A stretch of DNA of 64,000 nt, taken from assembly GCF_900176255.2 (NCBI RefSeq), contig NZ_FXEG02000005.1, positions 1,054,001-1,118,000 of the forward strand, in the 5' to 3' direction. Positions 51,614 through 60,951 of this stretch are shown one piece after another (positions within the stretch are counted from its first letter, which is position 1; the number at the start of each line of letters is the position of its first letter). Origin of the DNA: Mycobacterium ahvazicum (lineage in GTDB: Bacteria; Actinomycetota; Actinomycetes; Mycobacteriales; Mycobacteriaceae). Below the pieces are notes generated by a model. It had not been told where the DNA came from and searched no databases. It saw only the letters and a list, made by a program, of their open reading frames with translations. Both the position numbers and the translations under genes were made by a program.

Positions 51614-53488
51614 TTACGGTGTGACGATGTTGAACTTCGGGTTCGGCTCGTCGAGGATGTCGAGAAACGCCTGCAGCGCGTTCTGGTCGCCGGAGATGTC
51701 CAGGCCCGGCGACGTGAAATCGCCCATGGCCGTCTTCAGCAAGCGAAACTTGTTGTGCAGCTTGACTGTAACGGTGGCCGTTGCGGGGTCGGCCGCGATG
51801 TTGCGATAGACGAGTACGCCGTTGTGCAGGGCGAGCCGATAATTGGTGGCCAGGTCGGCGAAAGAGATGTCGATGGTGATATCGAGATCCCAGCTGCGGG
51901 GCCCGTTGACGCGAATCGCGAGGCCGTCGAAGATCTGCTCCGGCGTCAGTTGGGAGAGCATCGTCGACGACGTGACCTGGCCCGCGGTCCCGAGGTTGCC
52001 CTGGCGCAGTTCGGTTGCCCCGCTCATGAAGAAGTTGCGCCACGTCGCGTTCTCGGCGCCGTACCCCAGTTGTTCCAGGGTGTCGGCGTAGAGCGTGCGA
52101 GCCGCGGTGTGCTCACTGTCGGTGAACACCGCATGGTCGAGCAACGTCGCGGCCCAACGGAAATCGCCGGCGTCGAACGCCGTTTGGGCCAACTCGACGA
52201 CACGATTGATCCCACCCATCGCGTCGACGTAGCGGGGCGCGAGGGCCTCGGGAGGATGCGGCCAGAGCCGTCCCGGGTTGCCGTCGAACCAGCCCATGTA
52301 GCGCTGGTAGACCGCCTTGACGTTGTGGCTTACCGATCCGTAGTAGCCGCGGGTGTGCCACACCTGATCCAAAGCCGGTGGCATCTGGAACATTTCGGCG
52401 ATCTCGACTCCGGTGTAGCCCTGGTTGAGCAGGCGCAACGTCTGGTCGTGCAGGTAGGCGTAGAGGTCGCGCTGCAGCGACAAGAACGTGACGATGTTTT
52501 CCTGTCCCCAGGTCGGCCAATGGTGCGAGGCGAACACCACGTCGGCGCGACCGCCGAAGGCATCGATGGCCTCGGTCAGATATCCCGCCCAGGCGTGCGG
52601 GTCGCGGACCAGTGCTCCGCGCAAGGTCAGCAGATTATGCAAATTGTGGGTGGCGTTCTCGGCCATGCACAACGCGCGGAAACGTGGGAAATAGAAATGC
52701 ATCTCGGCCGGAGCCTCGGTGCCCGGCGCCATCTGGAACTCGATCTCCACGCCGTCGATGGTGTGCGTCTCGCCGGTCTCCCGGATGTCGATGGTGGGCA
52801 CGATGATCGCGACCTCACCCGCCGACGGAATCTGGCCGAGCCCACAGCCCACCTGCTCCTGGGGTCCGCGCTGCAGCAGACTTCCATACATATAGGTCGC
52901 GCGCCGCAGCATGGCCGGACCCGCGTAGACGTTCTCCTGCACGGCATGCGCGGTGAACCCCTCGGGGGCCAGCACGGCCACCGCCCCGGTATCCACCTCC
53001 GCCTGCGAGGTCACGCCCAGCACGCCGCCGAAATGGTCGACGTGACTGTGGGTGTAGATCACCGCGACGACGGGGCGCTCGGCGCCGCGGTGGGCGCGGT
53101 AGAGCTCCAGCGCGGCGGCGGCCACCTCGGTGGAGACCAGCGGATCGATGACGATGATCCCGGTGTCGCCCTCGATGAAAGTGATGTTGGAGATGTCGAA
53201 ACCGCGCACCTGATAGATGCCCGGGACCACCTCGTACAGGCCTTGTTTCGCGTTCAGCCCCGATTGGCGCCACAGGCTGGGGTGCACCGAGGTTGGCGCG
53301 GGACCGTCGAGGAAGGCGTAGACATCGTTGTCCCACACCACCCGTCCGTCGGCCGCTTTGATGACGCAGGGAGACAGGGAGGCGATAAATCCACGATCGG
53401 CGTTGTCGAAATCCGTTGTGTCATCCCAGGGCAAAACATGTTCACCATGCGCCGACTCGATGACCGCGGTGGGGGGTTTGTGGTCCAC
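51614..53488 (-). CDS. Linear alkyl sulfatase (SdsA-type)
   Basis: A 624-residue sulfatase: MBL domain with H147-S-H149-V-D151-H152, the second metal region AENATHNLHNL, a helical dimerisation domain (GYYGSVSHNVKAVYQRYMGWFDGNP), and a C-terminal SCP2-like domain ending in PKFNIVTP. Hydrolyses primary alkyl sulfates to alcohols. GTG 53488. The M. tuberculosis counterpart is Rv3762c. No signal peptide is seen. Contrast the altered metal site in the relative at 19796-21055. Confidence 0.94.
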   Translation of the reverse strand: MDHKPPTAVIESAHGEHVLPWDDTTDFDNADRGFIASLSPCVIKAADGRVVWDNDVYAFLDGPAPTSVHPSLWRQSGLNAKQGLYEVVPGIYQVRGFDISNITFIEGDTGIIVIDPLVSTEVAAAALELYRAHRGAERPVVAVIYTHSHVDHFGGVLGVTSQAEVDTGAVAVLAPEGFTAHAVQENVYAGPAMLRRATYMYGSLLQRGPQEQVGCGLGQIPSAGEVAIIVPTIDIRETGETHTIDGVEIEFQMAPGTEAPAEMHFYFPRFRALCMAENATHNLHNLLTLRGALVRDPHAWAGYLTEAIDAFGGRADVVFASHHWPTWGQENIVTFLSLQRDLYAYLHDQTLRLLNQGYTGVEIAEMFQMPPALDQVWHTRGYYGSVSHNVKAVYQRYMGWFDGNPGRLWPHPPEALAPRYVDAMGGINRVVELAQTAFDAGDFRWAATLLDHAVFTDSEHTAARTLYADTLEQLGYGAENATWRNFFMSGATELRQGNLGTAGQVTSSTMLSQLTPEQIFDGLAIRVNGPRSWDLDITIDISFADLATNYRLALHNGVLVYRNIAADPATATVTVKLHNKFRLLKTAMGDFTSPGLDISGDQNALQAFLDILDEPNPKFNIVTP

Positions 53489-53664
53489 GGCAATACCTTG
53501 CCATTACGGCGCCCTCAGCCGCAGCGCTAATACGCGTCTTGTCAAGTGACTAAGGGATACAGAATCACTTTCTGGAGGCTCTGGACCTTCGATCCAGTTA
53601 ACCCGCATACTGCGTTGACGGCCCTCAATGTCGAGGTCCGCAACGATCGGGCAAAGGAGAACAG

Positions 53665-54141
53665 GTGAAGCGTGAACTGACGGTCGCGGTAGCCGGAGCA
53701 GCGATTCTGGTCGCCGGCATTTCCGGCTGTTCGAGCGACAAGAAGAGTTCGAGTGGTTCTTCGTCGAGTGCAAGCACGTCCGCCAGTTCCGGCGGCGGTG
53801 GTGGCACCAAGGTGATCATCGACGGCAAGGACCAGAACGTCAGCGGCTCGGTCGTGTGCTCCAAAGTTGGCGGCAACGTCAACATCGCGATCGGTGGCGC
53901 CGCGACCGGCATCGCCGCGGTGCTGACCGACGCCGACCCGCCCCAGGTGACCTCCGTTGGGTTGGGCAATGTCAACGGCGTGACGCTCGCGTACGCCGCG
54001 GCCGGCGGCGGGGGCAATGCCTCGGCCACCAAGAGCGGCAACAGCTACAAGATCACCGGAACAGCCACTGGCGTCGACATGGCAAACCCGACGCAGCCGG
54101 TGAACAAGCCCTTCGAGATCGACGTAACCTGCACTAGCTAA
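53665..54141 (+). CDS. lpqH: 19 kDa lipoprotein antigen
   Basis: A 158-residue lipoprotein starting at GTG 53665 after AAAGGAG. The signal KRELTVAVAGAAILVAG ends in the lipobox ISGC with Cys22 as the acylated residue; a Ser/Gly linker leads to a beta domain with Cys pair (VVCSK and VTCTS). In M. tuberculosis LpqH is a surface glycolipoprotein and TLR2 agonist. Overlaps tcrY by eight bases, tail to tail. Confidence 0.96.
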   Translation: MKRELTVAVAGAAILVAGISGCSSDKKSSSGSSSSASTSASSGGGGGTKVIIDGKDQNVSGSVVCSKVGGNVNIAIGGAATGIAAVLTDADPPQVTSVGLGNVNGVTLAYAAAGGGGNASATKSGNSYKITGTATGVDMANPTQPVNKPFEIDVTCTS

Positions 54142-55651
54142 CTGAGGCCGCGGGCGGTTGCCACCCGTTGAGTGGCAACCGCACCGTGAACTCCGTACGA
54201 CCCGGCGCACTGTCGACGGTGATCGTGCCGTTGTGCGCCTTGACGACGGCGGAGACGATCGCCAGCCCCAGCCCGGTGCTGCCGCCCTTGCGGGAGCGTG
54301 AGGTATCACCGCGAGCAAACCGCTCGAACACCTCCGACTGCAATGCCGCGGGTATGCCGGGGCCATTGTCGATCACCTGCAGCACGCTGTGCGTCGGCTC
54401 GGTGCTCAATCGCGTCGTGACGACGGTCCCCCCGCCGGTGTGAATACGCGCGTTCGCAAGCAGATTCGTCAACACCTGGTGCAGCCGTGCCGCATCGCCG
54501 ATGACAACCACCGGCTCCTCGGGCAGGTCGAGTTCCCACTGGTGATCCGGTCCCGCCACGTGTGCGTCACTGACCGCGTCGACCGCCACCCGCGACAAGT
54601 CAACCGGCTCGCGTTCCAGCGGCCGGCCCGAGTCCAGTCGGGCCAATAGCAGCAAGTCCTCGACGAGCCGCGTTATCCGCTCGGTCTCCGACGCGACGCG
54701 GCTCATCGCGTGGGCCACCGCCTCGCGATCGTCGCCCATCCGTTGGGTGAGTTCGGTGTAGCCGCGGATCGCGGCCAGCGGGGTGCGTAGTTCGTGGCTC
54801 GCGTCGGCGACGAACTGCCGCACCCTCGTCTCGCTGGCCTGCCGGGCCGACAGCGCGGCCGCGATGTGGTCCAGCATCCGGTTCAGCGCCGACCCCAGTT
54901 GGCCCACCTCGGTGGAGGGGTTGGTGTCGGATTCGGGAACGCGCACCGGCAGTTCGACCTCACCCCGGTCCAGCGGCAGATTTGAAACCCTGCGCGCGGT
55001 TTGCGCGACGCGCCGCAGCGGTGCCAGGGCTCGCCTGATGATCACCATCCCGGCAATCGTCGCTGCGGCCAATGCGATTACGGTGACGATCCCGAAGATG
55101 GCCAGCATCTGGATCAGCGTGGCGTCGACGTCTTCCATCGACAGCCCGGTGACGATCAAGTCGCCACCGCGCCGGCTCGGGGCGGCCACGACGCGGTACC
55201 GCCCGAGGCCGTCGAGATCCAGCGTCACCGGCTTGCGGCTGCCGGCGATCGCCGCCAGTTGCTCCTGGGCCCTATCGGTCAGCGCGGCCCGCGAACCGAT
55301 GCTGGTCAGGTAGCCGGCGTCGACCGTCTTGCCGTCGCTGACCACCGCGGCGACCATCCCTGCCGGCTGTCCGGGTGCGTCGAGGAACCGCGGCCCGGGA
55401 CCGGGCCGCGGGTTGAAGCCGTGGTCGTGACGCCAACCCGGACGATTCGGCTCTGGGTACATCAGCGCCGAGCGATGCGAGGTGCCGCCCAGCTGGCCGT
55501 CGAGCTGTCGCATCAAGTGGTGGTTCAGCGACAGTTCGGTCGCCGCGGTGATCCCGACACAGACCAGAGCCAGCACGATGACTTGGCCAACCAGCAGCCG
55601 TAGCCGAAGCGACCAGACTCGCCGCGCCCTAGCCGGCGGGCTTGAGGACAT
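54134..55651 (-). CDS. tcrY: Sensor histidine kinase TcrY
   Basis: A 505-residue HK: membrane helix ~17-37, periplasmic sensor with Pro/Gly/His-rich part, second helix ~180-205, HAMP, then the phosphoacceptor H286 in DASHELRTPLAA, N box (NLLANARIH), G1 DNGPGIP and G2 GGSTGLGL. Phosphorylates TcrX. Its start overlaps the end of tcrX by 23 bases. Confidence 0.95.
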   Translation of the reverse strand: MSSSPPARARRVWSLRLRLLVGQVIVLALVCVGITAATELSLNHHLMRQLDGQLGGTSHRSALMYPEPNRPGWRHDHGFNPRPGPGPRFLDAPGQPAGMVAAVVSDGKTVDAGYLTSIGSRAALTDRAQEQLAAIAGSRKPVTLDLDGLGRYRVVAAPSRRGGDLIVTGLSMEDVDATLIQMLAIFGIVTVIALAAATIAGMVIIRRALAPLRRVAQTARRVSNLPLDRGEVELPVRVPESDTNPSTEVGQLGSALNRMLDHIAAALSARQASETRVRQFVADASHELRTPLAAIRGYTELTQRMGDDREAVAHAMSRVASETERITRLVEDLLLLARLDSGRPLEREPVDLSRVAVDAVSDAHVAGPDHQWELDLPEEPVVVIGDAARLHQVLTNLLANARIHTGGGTVVTTRLSTEPTHSVLQVIDNGPGIPAALQSEVFERFARGDTSRSRKGGSTGLGLAIVSAVVKAHNGTITVDSAPGRTEFTVRLPLNGWQPPAASVS

Positions 55652-56333
55652 AACCCGCGCCGCGCAGCGTGTGGATCATCGGCTCGCGACCGTTGTCGAT
55701 CTTCTTGCGTAAGTACGAGATATAGAGCTCGACGATGTTGGAACGACCGCCGAAGTCGTAACTCCACACTCGATCCAGGATCTGGGCCTTGCTCAGCACT
55801 CGCTTGGAGTTGCGCATCATGAAGCGCAACAGCTCAAACTCGGTGGAGGTCAACGAAACCGGCTCGCCGGCACGAGTCACCTCGTGGCTGTCCTCGTCCA
55901 ACACCAGGTCGCCGACCACGAGCTGCGCACCGCTGTCGATCGTCGTGACGCCGGTGCGCCGCAACAACGCTCGCAGCCGCAGCACCACCTCTTCGATGCT
56001 GAACGGCTTGGTGACGTAGTCGTCGCCGCCCGCGGTCAGTCCGGCGATGCGATCTTCCACCGCGTCCTTTGCCGTCAGCAGCAGCACCGGCAGCTGTGGA
56101 TTCTCTTCGCGCAATTTGTGCAAGACGTCGAGCCCGCTCATGTCGGGCAGCATCACGTCGAGTACGACGACATCCGGCCGCTGGGCACGAGCGGACGCGA
56201 TCGCCGAGGATCCGTCCCCGGCGGTCGCGATGTTCCAGCCCTCATACCGCAGCGCCATCGACACCATTTCGGCCAGAACGGATTCGTCGTCCACGACCAG
56301 CACGTTGATCGGATTGCCGTCCGCGCGGCACAT
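55629..56333 (-). CDS. tcrX: Response regulator TcrX (OmpR family)
   Basis: A 234-residue regulator: receiver domain with VVVLDVMLPD (phosphoacceptor Asp), KPF, and a winged-helix effector domain ending RKKIDNGREPMIHTLRGAGYVLKP. I chose ATG 56333, giving the length of Rv3765c; a GTG at 56369 would add 12 residues. In M. tuberculosis TcrXY is associated with low iron and virulence. Confidence 0.95.
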   Translation of the reverse strand: MCRADGNPINVLVVDDESVLAEMVSMALRYEGWNIATAGDGSSAIASARAQRPDVVVLDVMLPDMSGLDVLHKLREENPQLPVLLLTAKDAVEDRIAGLTAGGDDYVTKPFSIEEVVLRLRALLRRTGVTTIDSGAQLVVGDLVLDEDSHEVTRAGEPVSLTSTEFELLRFMMRNSKRVLSKAQILDRVWSYDFGGRSNIVELYISYLRKKIDNGREPMIHTLRGAGYVLKPAG

Positions 56334-56445
56334 GACAACGCGCTCCACGGAGGCTCGAGACTGCGTCACAGGTTCCAGTATCCGCGTCGGACTGGGCCGA
56401 CGCTATGACGTTCCTTTGTGTGTCCTGTGAAACTGCAGGCAGGAC

Positions 56446-56601
56446 CTAGTACCAATACCGCCTGCCGCCGACCGGGCGGCCGACCGACCCGAGGATCCAC
56501 AGCACCGCGCCGATGACGATCAGGACAATGCCGATCGTCCACAGCAAAGGAATAGCGAACAGATATCCGAGAATGAGTAGCACGACACCTAAGACGACCA
56601 T
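56446..56601 (-). CDS. Tiny hydrophobic membrane protein (DUF6131-like)
   Basis: A 51-residue protein, MVVLGVVLLILGYLFAIPLL followed by a second helix and VGRPVGGRRYWY. Paralogue of 7496-7651. ATG 56601 follows AAGGAAAT and lies 10 bases after the stop of the upstream gene, so both likely share the SigF-type promoter at 56894-56919. Confidence 0.8.
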   Translation of the reverse strand: MVVLGVVLLILGYLFAIPLLWTIGIVLIVIGAVLWILGSVGRPVGGRRYWY

Positions 56602-56611
56602 GGCATTTCCT

Positions 56612-56848
56612 TTACGTGAGCGACACTAGACTGCTGGGCATTGAACTGGGTTGCGGCACATGGCAATCCTTGACCTTGGGGTTCACACCCCCATAGTTCA
56701 ACGGCCCTGCGACCACTGTCAGCGCGATGTTTCCCGCGGTGACACAATTCGTTTGGCTTGTTTCGAAGTACCCGCGTTGCCATGCGGCGAATACCCCTAT
56801 GAGCAGCCACACCAGGACGATCGCGCCGATTATTCCGCGACCACGCAT
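56612..56848 (-). CDS. Small membrane protein of unknown function
   Basis: A 78-residue protein with one N-terminal membrane helix (MRGRGIIGAIVLVWLLIGVFAAWQ) and a short extracytoplasmic tail containing Cys residues (TNCVTAG, KDCHVP) and GPLNYGGVNPKV. ATG 56848 follows GGAGG. I do not know its function. It is the first gene after a good SigF-type promoter and is followed by a DUF6131-like gene. Confidence 0.78.
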   Translation of the reverse strand: MRGRGIIGAIVLVWLLIGVFAAWQRGYFETSQTNCVTAGNIALTVVAGPLNYGGVNPKVKDCHVPQPSSMPSSLVSLT

Positions 56849-56893
56849 CGTGACCTCCGTTGTGTTCGAGAAAGAATTTCCCGTCGCCTAGCG

Positions 56894-56919
56894 ATACCCA
56901 TTGGACTCATGTCTAAACC
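56894..56919 (-). promoter_or_regulatory. SigF-type promoter
   Basis: On the minus strand GGTTT (56919-56915) and GGGTAT (56899-56894) are separated by 15 bases, matching the mycobacterial SigF consensus. The -10 element is about 45 bases upstream of the ATG at 56848. Confidence 0.65.
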
Positions 56920-56955
56920 TCGCCGTGGCTAACATATCGGCCCGCTCGAGCAGCG

Positions 56956-57366
56956 CTACGAGTGGGCGGCCAGCCAGTCCGCGGCGCGCTTGTGGGAAGC
57001 CCTGGACAGCCACGCGTCCTGAATCAGTTCGGTCAGTTCCGCTGTGGTGATTTCCGGCAGCCGACCGCCCCGCACCAGCACCGACGGATGCCCGTCGAAG
57101 TGGTCAGTGGTGAAGAACGGCGACCCGGGGTCCTGGATCAACGCCAGCTTGTCGCTCTCCGAGTCCACCCAGAGCATGATCACATCGTCGTAGCGCTGCC
57201 CCGTGTCCGGGTCGGTCGCGTCGGGCTGCGGAGTCCGGAAGAACACGAACGACTTGCCGCCGACCTGATAGATCGCGTTGCCCTTGGGCCCCTCCAGCCG
57301 TTTCACGTGCGGCATCGACGCGGCGATCCGATGCACGTCGCTTACTCGAGCGGCTCGATCGGGCAT
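56956..57366 (-). CDS. MmcQ/YjbR-family protein
   Basis: A 136-residue protein of the MmcQ/YjbR family (CyaY-like DNA-binding superfamily). It begins VSDVHRIAASMPHV and has FFRTPQPD and a C-terminal LIQDAWLSRASHKRAADWLAAH helix, as expected. Function in mycobacteria unknown; related proteins in Mtb are small conserved proteins. Lies ten bases downstream of the MarR gene. Confidence 0.87.
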   Translation of the reverse strand: MPDRAARVSDVHRIAASMPHVKRLEGPKGNAIYQVGGKSFVFFRTPQPDATDPDTGQRYDDVIMLWVDSESDKLALIQDPGSPFFTTDHFDGHPSVLVRGGRLPEITTAELTELIQDAWLSRASHKRAADWLAAHS

Positions 57367-57375
57367 AGCGCGACC

Positions 57376-57798
57376 TTAACGCTCAAGCACTTTCGCCAAT
57401 AGCGCAGTGAGCCGCTTCCGGTCGGCGACGTTGAGCCCGCCGGTCATGGGTGCCAGCAGCTCACCGATCTGCGCGATGATGCGCACCTCGAGCCGCCGCG
57501 CCTCGGCGGTGAGGCTGACCCGTACCGAGCGACCGTCGACGGCATCGGTGGTCTTGCGCACCAGCCCGCGCTGGGCCGCGCGGTCGATGAGCCCGCTGAC
57601 GGTCGAGCGCTCCAAGCCGAGATACGTCGCAAGTTCGGCCATCACGGGTTCGCGATCACGCAGTATCCCCAGTACCCGTAGCTGAGTCAGCGACAGGTCG
57701 TGTTCGGCGGCAACGCGGTTGAGTACCGCGATCACTGCGAATGACACCTGCACGAGGTTGTCCCTGAGGTCGTCATCGGTCTCCACAGCGTCGAGCAT
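57376..57798 (-). CDS. MarR-family transcriptional regulator
   Basis: A 140-residue regulator; ATG 57798 (MLDAVETDDDLRDN) is preceded by AAGG, and the longer frame to 57846 is less likely. The winged helix reads VMAELATYLGLERSTVSGLIDRAAQRGLV with a DAVDGRSVRV wing. Divergent from the oxidoreductase at 57878; the 79-base gap contains short inverted repeats (for example CCAT-CTAAT-ATGG at about 57823-57835), a possible operator. Confidence 0.9.
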   Translation of the reverse strand: MLDAVETDDDLRDNLVQVSFAVIAVLNRVAAEHDLSLTQLRVLGILRDREPVMAELATYLGLERSTVSGLIDRAAQRGLVRKTTDAVDGRSVRVSLTAEARRLEVRIIAQIGELLAPMTGGLNVADRKRLTALLAKVLER

Positions 57799-57877
57799 AC
57801 CTTGAAATAAGTTCGTACTGCCATCTAATATGGTTCGTGTTACCAACTAAATCTCGAAGCCCAGGAAGGGAATCGCC

Positions 57878-58828
57878 ATGCACGCGGCCGTCGTCACCGC
57901 CTTCGACAAGCCTCCCACCTATCGCGAATTCCCCCGTCCCACAACACAACACCCCGAGGACATCGTCGTCGACGTGATCGCCGCCGGCCTGCATCCGCGG
58001 GTGCGGTCTCAGGCCGACGGCTCGCACTACACCAGCACTGGGGAGTTGCCCCTGGTCCCCGGCACCGACGGAGTCGGCCGCGCGCCCGACGGCACGCTGC
58101 GTTACTTCGTGCTACCGGACACCACGATGGGCGCGATGGCCGAGCAGACCGTCATCGACCAGCGCCGCAGCATTGTTCTTCCGGACGGCACCGACCCCAT
58201 CCTGGTGGCCGCCGCGGTGAACCCCGTCATGTCGTCGTGGCTGGCCCTGCACCGGCGCATCGTCTTCGAGCCCGGTCAATCCGTGCTGATCCTCGGTGCC
58301 ACCGGAAGCTCGGGCCGGATGGCCGTGCAGGTCGCCAAGCAGCTCGGCGCCGGGCACGTGACCGGGGCCGGCCGCGACGCGCGGCGGCTCGCAACACTGG
58401 CAAAGCTGGGCGCCGACGCCGTCGTACAGATCGACAATGCTTCGGAGATGGACGATCTCGCGTACGCCGCACGTGACGTCGACGTCGTGATCGATTACCT
58501 GTGGGGCCCGATCACGGCGCGGGTGATGGCCGGCATCGCCACCCACCGATCCGATCGCGGCAGGCCGCTCAGCTGGATCGAGATCGGCTCGGTGACCGGA
58601 CCGTCGGCCGAAATCTTCGCTGCGGCACTGCGCGCCGTGCGGCTGCAGATCGTCGGCAGCGGACAGGGCTCGGTACCGACCCGCGACATCCTGACCGAGT
58701 TGCCCGAGATCACCGCCGAAATCGGCAGGGGTGCTTTCGAACTCGACACTCGTGCGGTGCCGCTTGCCGATGTCGAAGCCGCATGGAACGACACCGACGC
58801 CGATCAGCGGATCGTGATCACGCCGTGA
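57878..58828 (+). CDS. Quinone oxidoreductase-like protein (MDR family)
   Basis: A 316-residue zinc-free medium-chain reductase: MHAAVVTAFDKPPTYREFP head, ILGATGSSGRMAVQVAKQLG nucleotide fold. ATG 57878 follows AGGAAGGG. It is divergent from MarR, a common pairing for redox- or xenobiotic-responsive reductases. Its end overlaps the convergent methyltransferase by 11 bases. Confidence 0.9.
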   Translation: MHAAVVTAFDKPPTYREFPRPTTQHPEDIVVDVIAAGLHPRVRSQADGSHYTSTGELPLVPGTDGVGRAPDGTLRYFVLPDTTMGAMAEQTVIDQRRSIVLPDGTDPILVAAAVNPVMSSWLALHRRIVFEPGQSVLILGATGSSGRMAVQVAKQLGAGHVTGAGRDARRLATLAKLGADAVVQIDNASEMDDLAYAARDVDVVIDYLWGPITARVMAGIATHRSDRGRPLSWIEIGSVTGPSAEIFAAALRAVRLQIVGSGQGSVPTRDILTELPEITAEIGRGAFELDTRAVPLADVEAAWNDTDADQRIVITP

Positions 58829-59759
58829 GTCGTGCGGAGATGAACTGGGTGGGCGGCATCGAGTCCTCGGACCCCGGCGGAATGCTGCGGTGGTAGCGAC
58901 CCATCAGCTCCGGGAAGTTCAACGACACTACGTCCCAGCCCCGATCGCGCAGCCAGCTGTCGACGGCCGTGCGCTTCTCCGGATACCACAGTTCGTCGAA
59001 ATCCGTTATCTCCGCGTCGATCAGCTTGGCAGCCGTGGCGCGGATGCGGTGCATGTCCTCCCGCTGCCGCCGCACCTTCTCGGGATCGGAGAAGCCCTCC
59101 CCCGGAACGTTGGAAGCCAGCCAGCTGCCGGGCGCGCTCAGCGAGACGATGCGCTCGAACAACAGGTCCTGGGCCTGCGCGGGTAGGTACCGCACCAACC
59201 CTTCGGCGGACCAGGCGCTCGGCTTCGATGCGTCAAAGCCCGCCTCCTGCAGGGCCTTCGGCCAATCCTGGCGCAGGTCGATGGCGATGTTGACCAGCTC
59301 AGCGGTCGGGTGCGCACCGTGCTCACGCAGCGTCGCGCCCTTGAACTCCAGGACCTTGGGCTGGTCCAACTCGTAGACCACGGTGCCCTCCGGCCAAGGC
59401 AGCCGCCAGCTGCGGGCATCCAGGCCGGACGCCAGGATCACCACCTGCCGGACGCCGGAGTCGGCGGCGCCCAGGAAGAACTCGTCGAAAAACGCGGTCC
59501 GGGTTGCCATGAAGTCGACCATCAGCTTCAGCCGGTTCTGCACGTCCGGTTCGATCTCGAGCAGCTTGGCCCGCACGTCCGAATTCGCGTAGACGCTCCA
59601 CATCCCCTCTCCCGCGGCGTTCACGAAGACACGGGCGAACGGATCGTTGATCAGCGGGTTCTCACTCTCGGTCTCGGCCGCGCGGGCCGCCGCCACGCCG
59701 AGTGCCGTGGCACCCACACTCTGAGTGATGTCCCAAGAATCGTTGTCGGTACGTGGCAT
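58818..59759 (-). CDS. SAM-dependent methyltransferase, mycobacterial TIGR00027 type
   Basis: A 313-residue protein of the large mycobacterial O-methyltransferase-like family (Rv3767c-type). Motifs: DITQSVGATALGVAAARA at the start, ENPLINDPFARVFV, VVILASGLDARSWRL (SAM motif I) and YELDQPKVLEFK. ATG 59759. Substrates unknown; some relatives act in polyketide or lipid methylation. Confidence 0.92.
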   Translation of the reverse strand: MPRTDNDSWDITQSVGATALGVAAARAAETESENPLINDPFARVFVNAAGEGMWSVYANSDVRAKLLEIEPDVQNRLKLMVDFMATRTAFFDEFFLGAADSGVRQVVILASGLDARSWRLPWPEGTVVYELDQPKVLEFKGATLREHGAHPTAELVNIAIDLRQDWPKALQEAGFDASKPSAWSAEGLVRYLPAQAQDLLFERIVSLSAPGSWLASNVPGEGFSDPEKVRRQREDMHRIRATAAKLIDAEITDFDELWYPEKRTAVDSWLRDRGWDVVSLNFPELMGRYHRSIPPGSEDSMPPTQFISARLTA

Positions 59760-59908
59760 CGCCAGCCCTCTTTCACCCTGATAGTCGGTTGCGTTCACTA
59801 TTCTTCCAGTCGCCGATGCACCTTGGCACTCGCAGACGGTGACATGCGCTGTCTTCACAGAGGGTCCACAGCTTAGGGGTGCCGCGGCCGCGGAGTAGGT
59901 TCTGCGAC

Positions 59909-60940
59909 GTGGAGCACGTGGACTTGAACGCGGTCGCGGAATGGATGTCCCAGCAGGGGCTGGGCGACGGACCGCTGCAGGAGGTTTCGCCCGTCACCGG
60001 CGGAACACAGAACGTAATGCTGCGGTTCACCAGGTCCGGGCGACCCTATGTGTTGCGGCGTGGGCCACGACACCTGCGTCCGCGCAGCAACAGCGTGATC
60101 CTGCGGGAAACCAAAGTCCTTGCCGCGCTTGCCGGTTCCGACGTGCCGCATCCGCATCTGATCGCGGCGTGCGAGGACACCGGCGTGCTGGGCAATGCCG
60201 TTTTCTACTTGATGGACCCGGTCGACGGGTTCAACGCCGGCGAGGGACTGCCGCCGCTGCATGCCGGCGATGCCGGTGTGCGGCACGGCATGGGGCTGTC
60301 GATGGCCGACTCGCTCGCGAAGCTGGGCGCCATCGACCACGTCGCGGCGGGCTTGGCCGATTTCGGCAAGCCGGAGGGCTTCCTGGAACGTCAGGTGCCG
60401 CGCTGGCTTTCGGAGCTGGACTCCTATCGCGAGTACGACGGCTACCCCGGTCCGGATATCCCCGGGATCGAGGAAGTGTCGTCGTGGCTGGAACGGCACC
60501 GACCTGCGACCTGGAAGCCCGGGATCATGCACGGTGACTATCACGCGGCCAACGTGATGTTCTCCCCTACCGGGCCGGACGTGGTCGCGATCGTCGACTG
60601 GGAGATGTGCACGATCGGTGACCCGCTGCTGGATCTGGGCTGGCTGCTGGCCACTTGGCGGCAAGACGACGGAACCAGCGTGTTCAGCCACGCGCTGGGC
60701 GGTCAGGACGGGTTGGCCAGCACTGACGAGCTGTTCCAGCGTTACGCCGCCAACACCACCCGCGACCTGTCGCACATCACCTGGTACACCGTGCTGGCCT
60801 GTTTCAAGCTGGGCATCGTCATCGAGGGCACGCTGGCCCGGGCGTGTGCCGGTAAGGCCGAGAAGGAAGTCGGTGATCAACTGCATGCGGCCACGGTGCA
60901 CCTGTTCGAACGCGCGCTGACCCAGATCGGCAGCGGCTAG
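59909..60940 (+). CDS. Phosphotransferase-family protein (APH fold)
   Basis: A 343-residue kinase with SPVTGGTQNVMLRF, IMHGDYHAANVMF and IVDWEMCTIGDPLLDLGW. GTG 59909 chosen; GTG 59918 is possible. It is the third member of this family in the window and resembles the kinase at 46736 more than that at 44106. It stands alone rather than in an ACAD operon. Confidence 0.87.
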   Translation: MEHVDLNAVAEWMSQQGLGDGPLQEVSPVTGGTQNVMLRFTRSGRPYVLRRGPRHLRPRSNSVILRETKVLAALAGSDVPHPHLIAACEDTGVLGNAVFYLMDPVDGFNAGEGLPPLHAGDAGVRHGMGLSMADSLAKLGAIDHVAAGLADFGKPEGFLERQVPRWLSELDSYREYDGYPGPDIPGIEEVSSWLERHRPATWKPGIMHGDYHAANVMFSPTGPDVVAIVDWEMCTIGDPLLDLGWLLATWRQDDGTSVFSHALGGQDGLASTDELFQRYAANTTRDLSHITWYTVLACFKLGIVIEGTLARACAGKAEKEVGDQLHAATVHLFERALTQIGSG

Positions 60941-60951
60941 CATCTTTGGAC

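Noticed and set aside
51755..53530. A 591-codon plus-strand frame opposite the alkyl sulfatase
   Set aside because: Antisense shadow of a gene with intact zinc motifs and known domain order; composition is compatible with codon-shadow effects.
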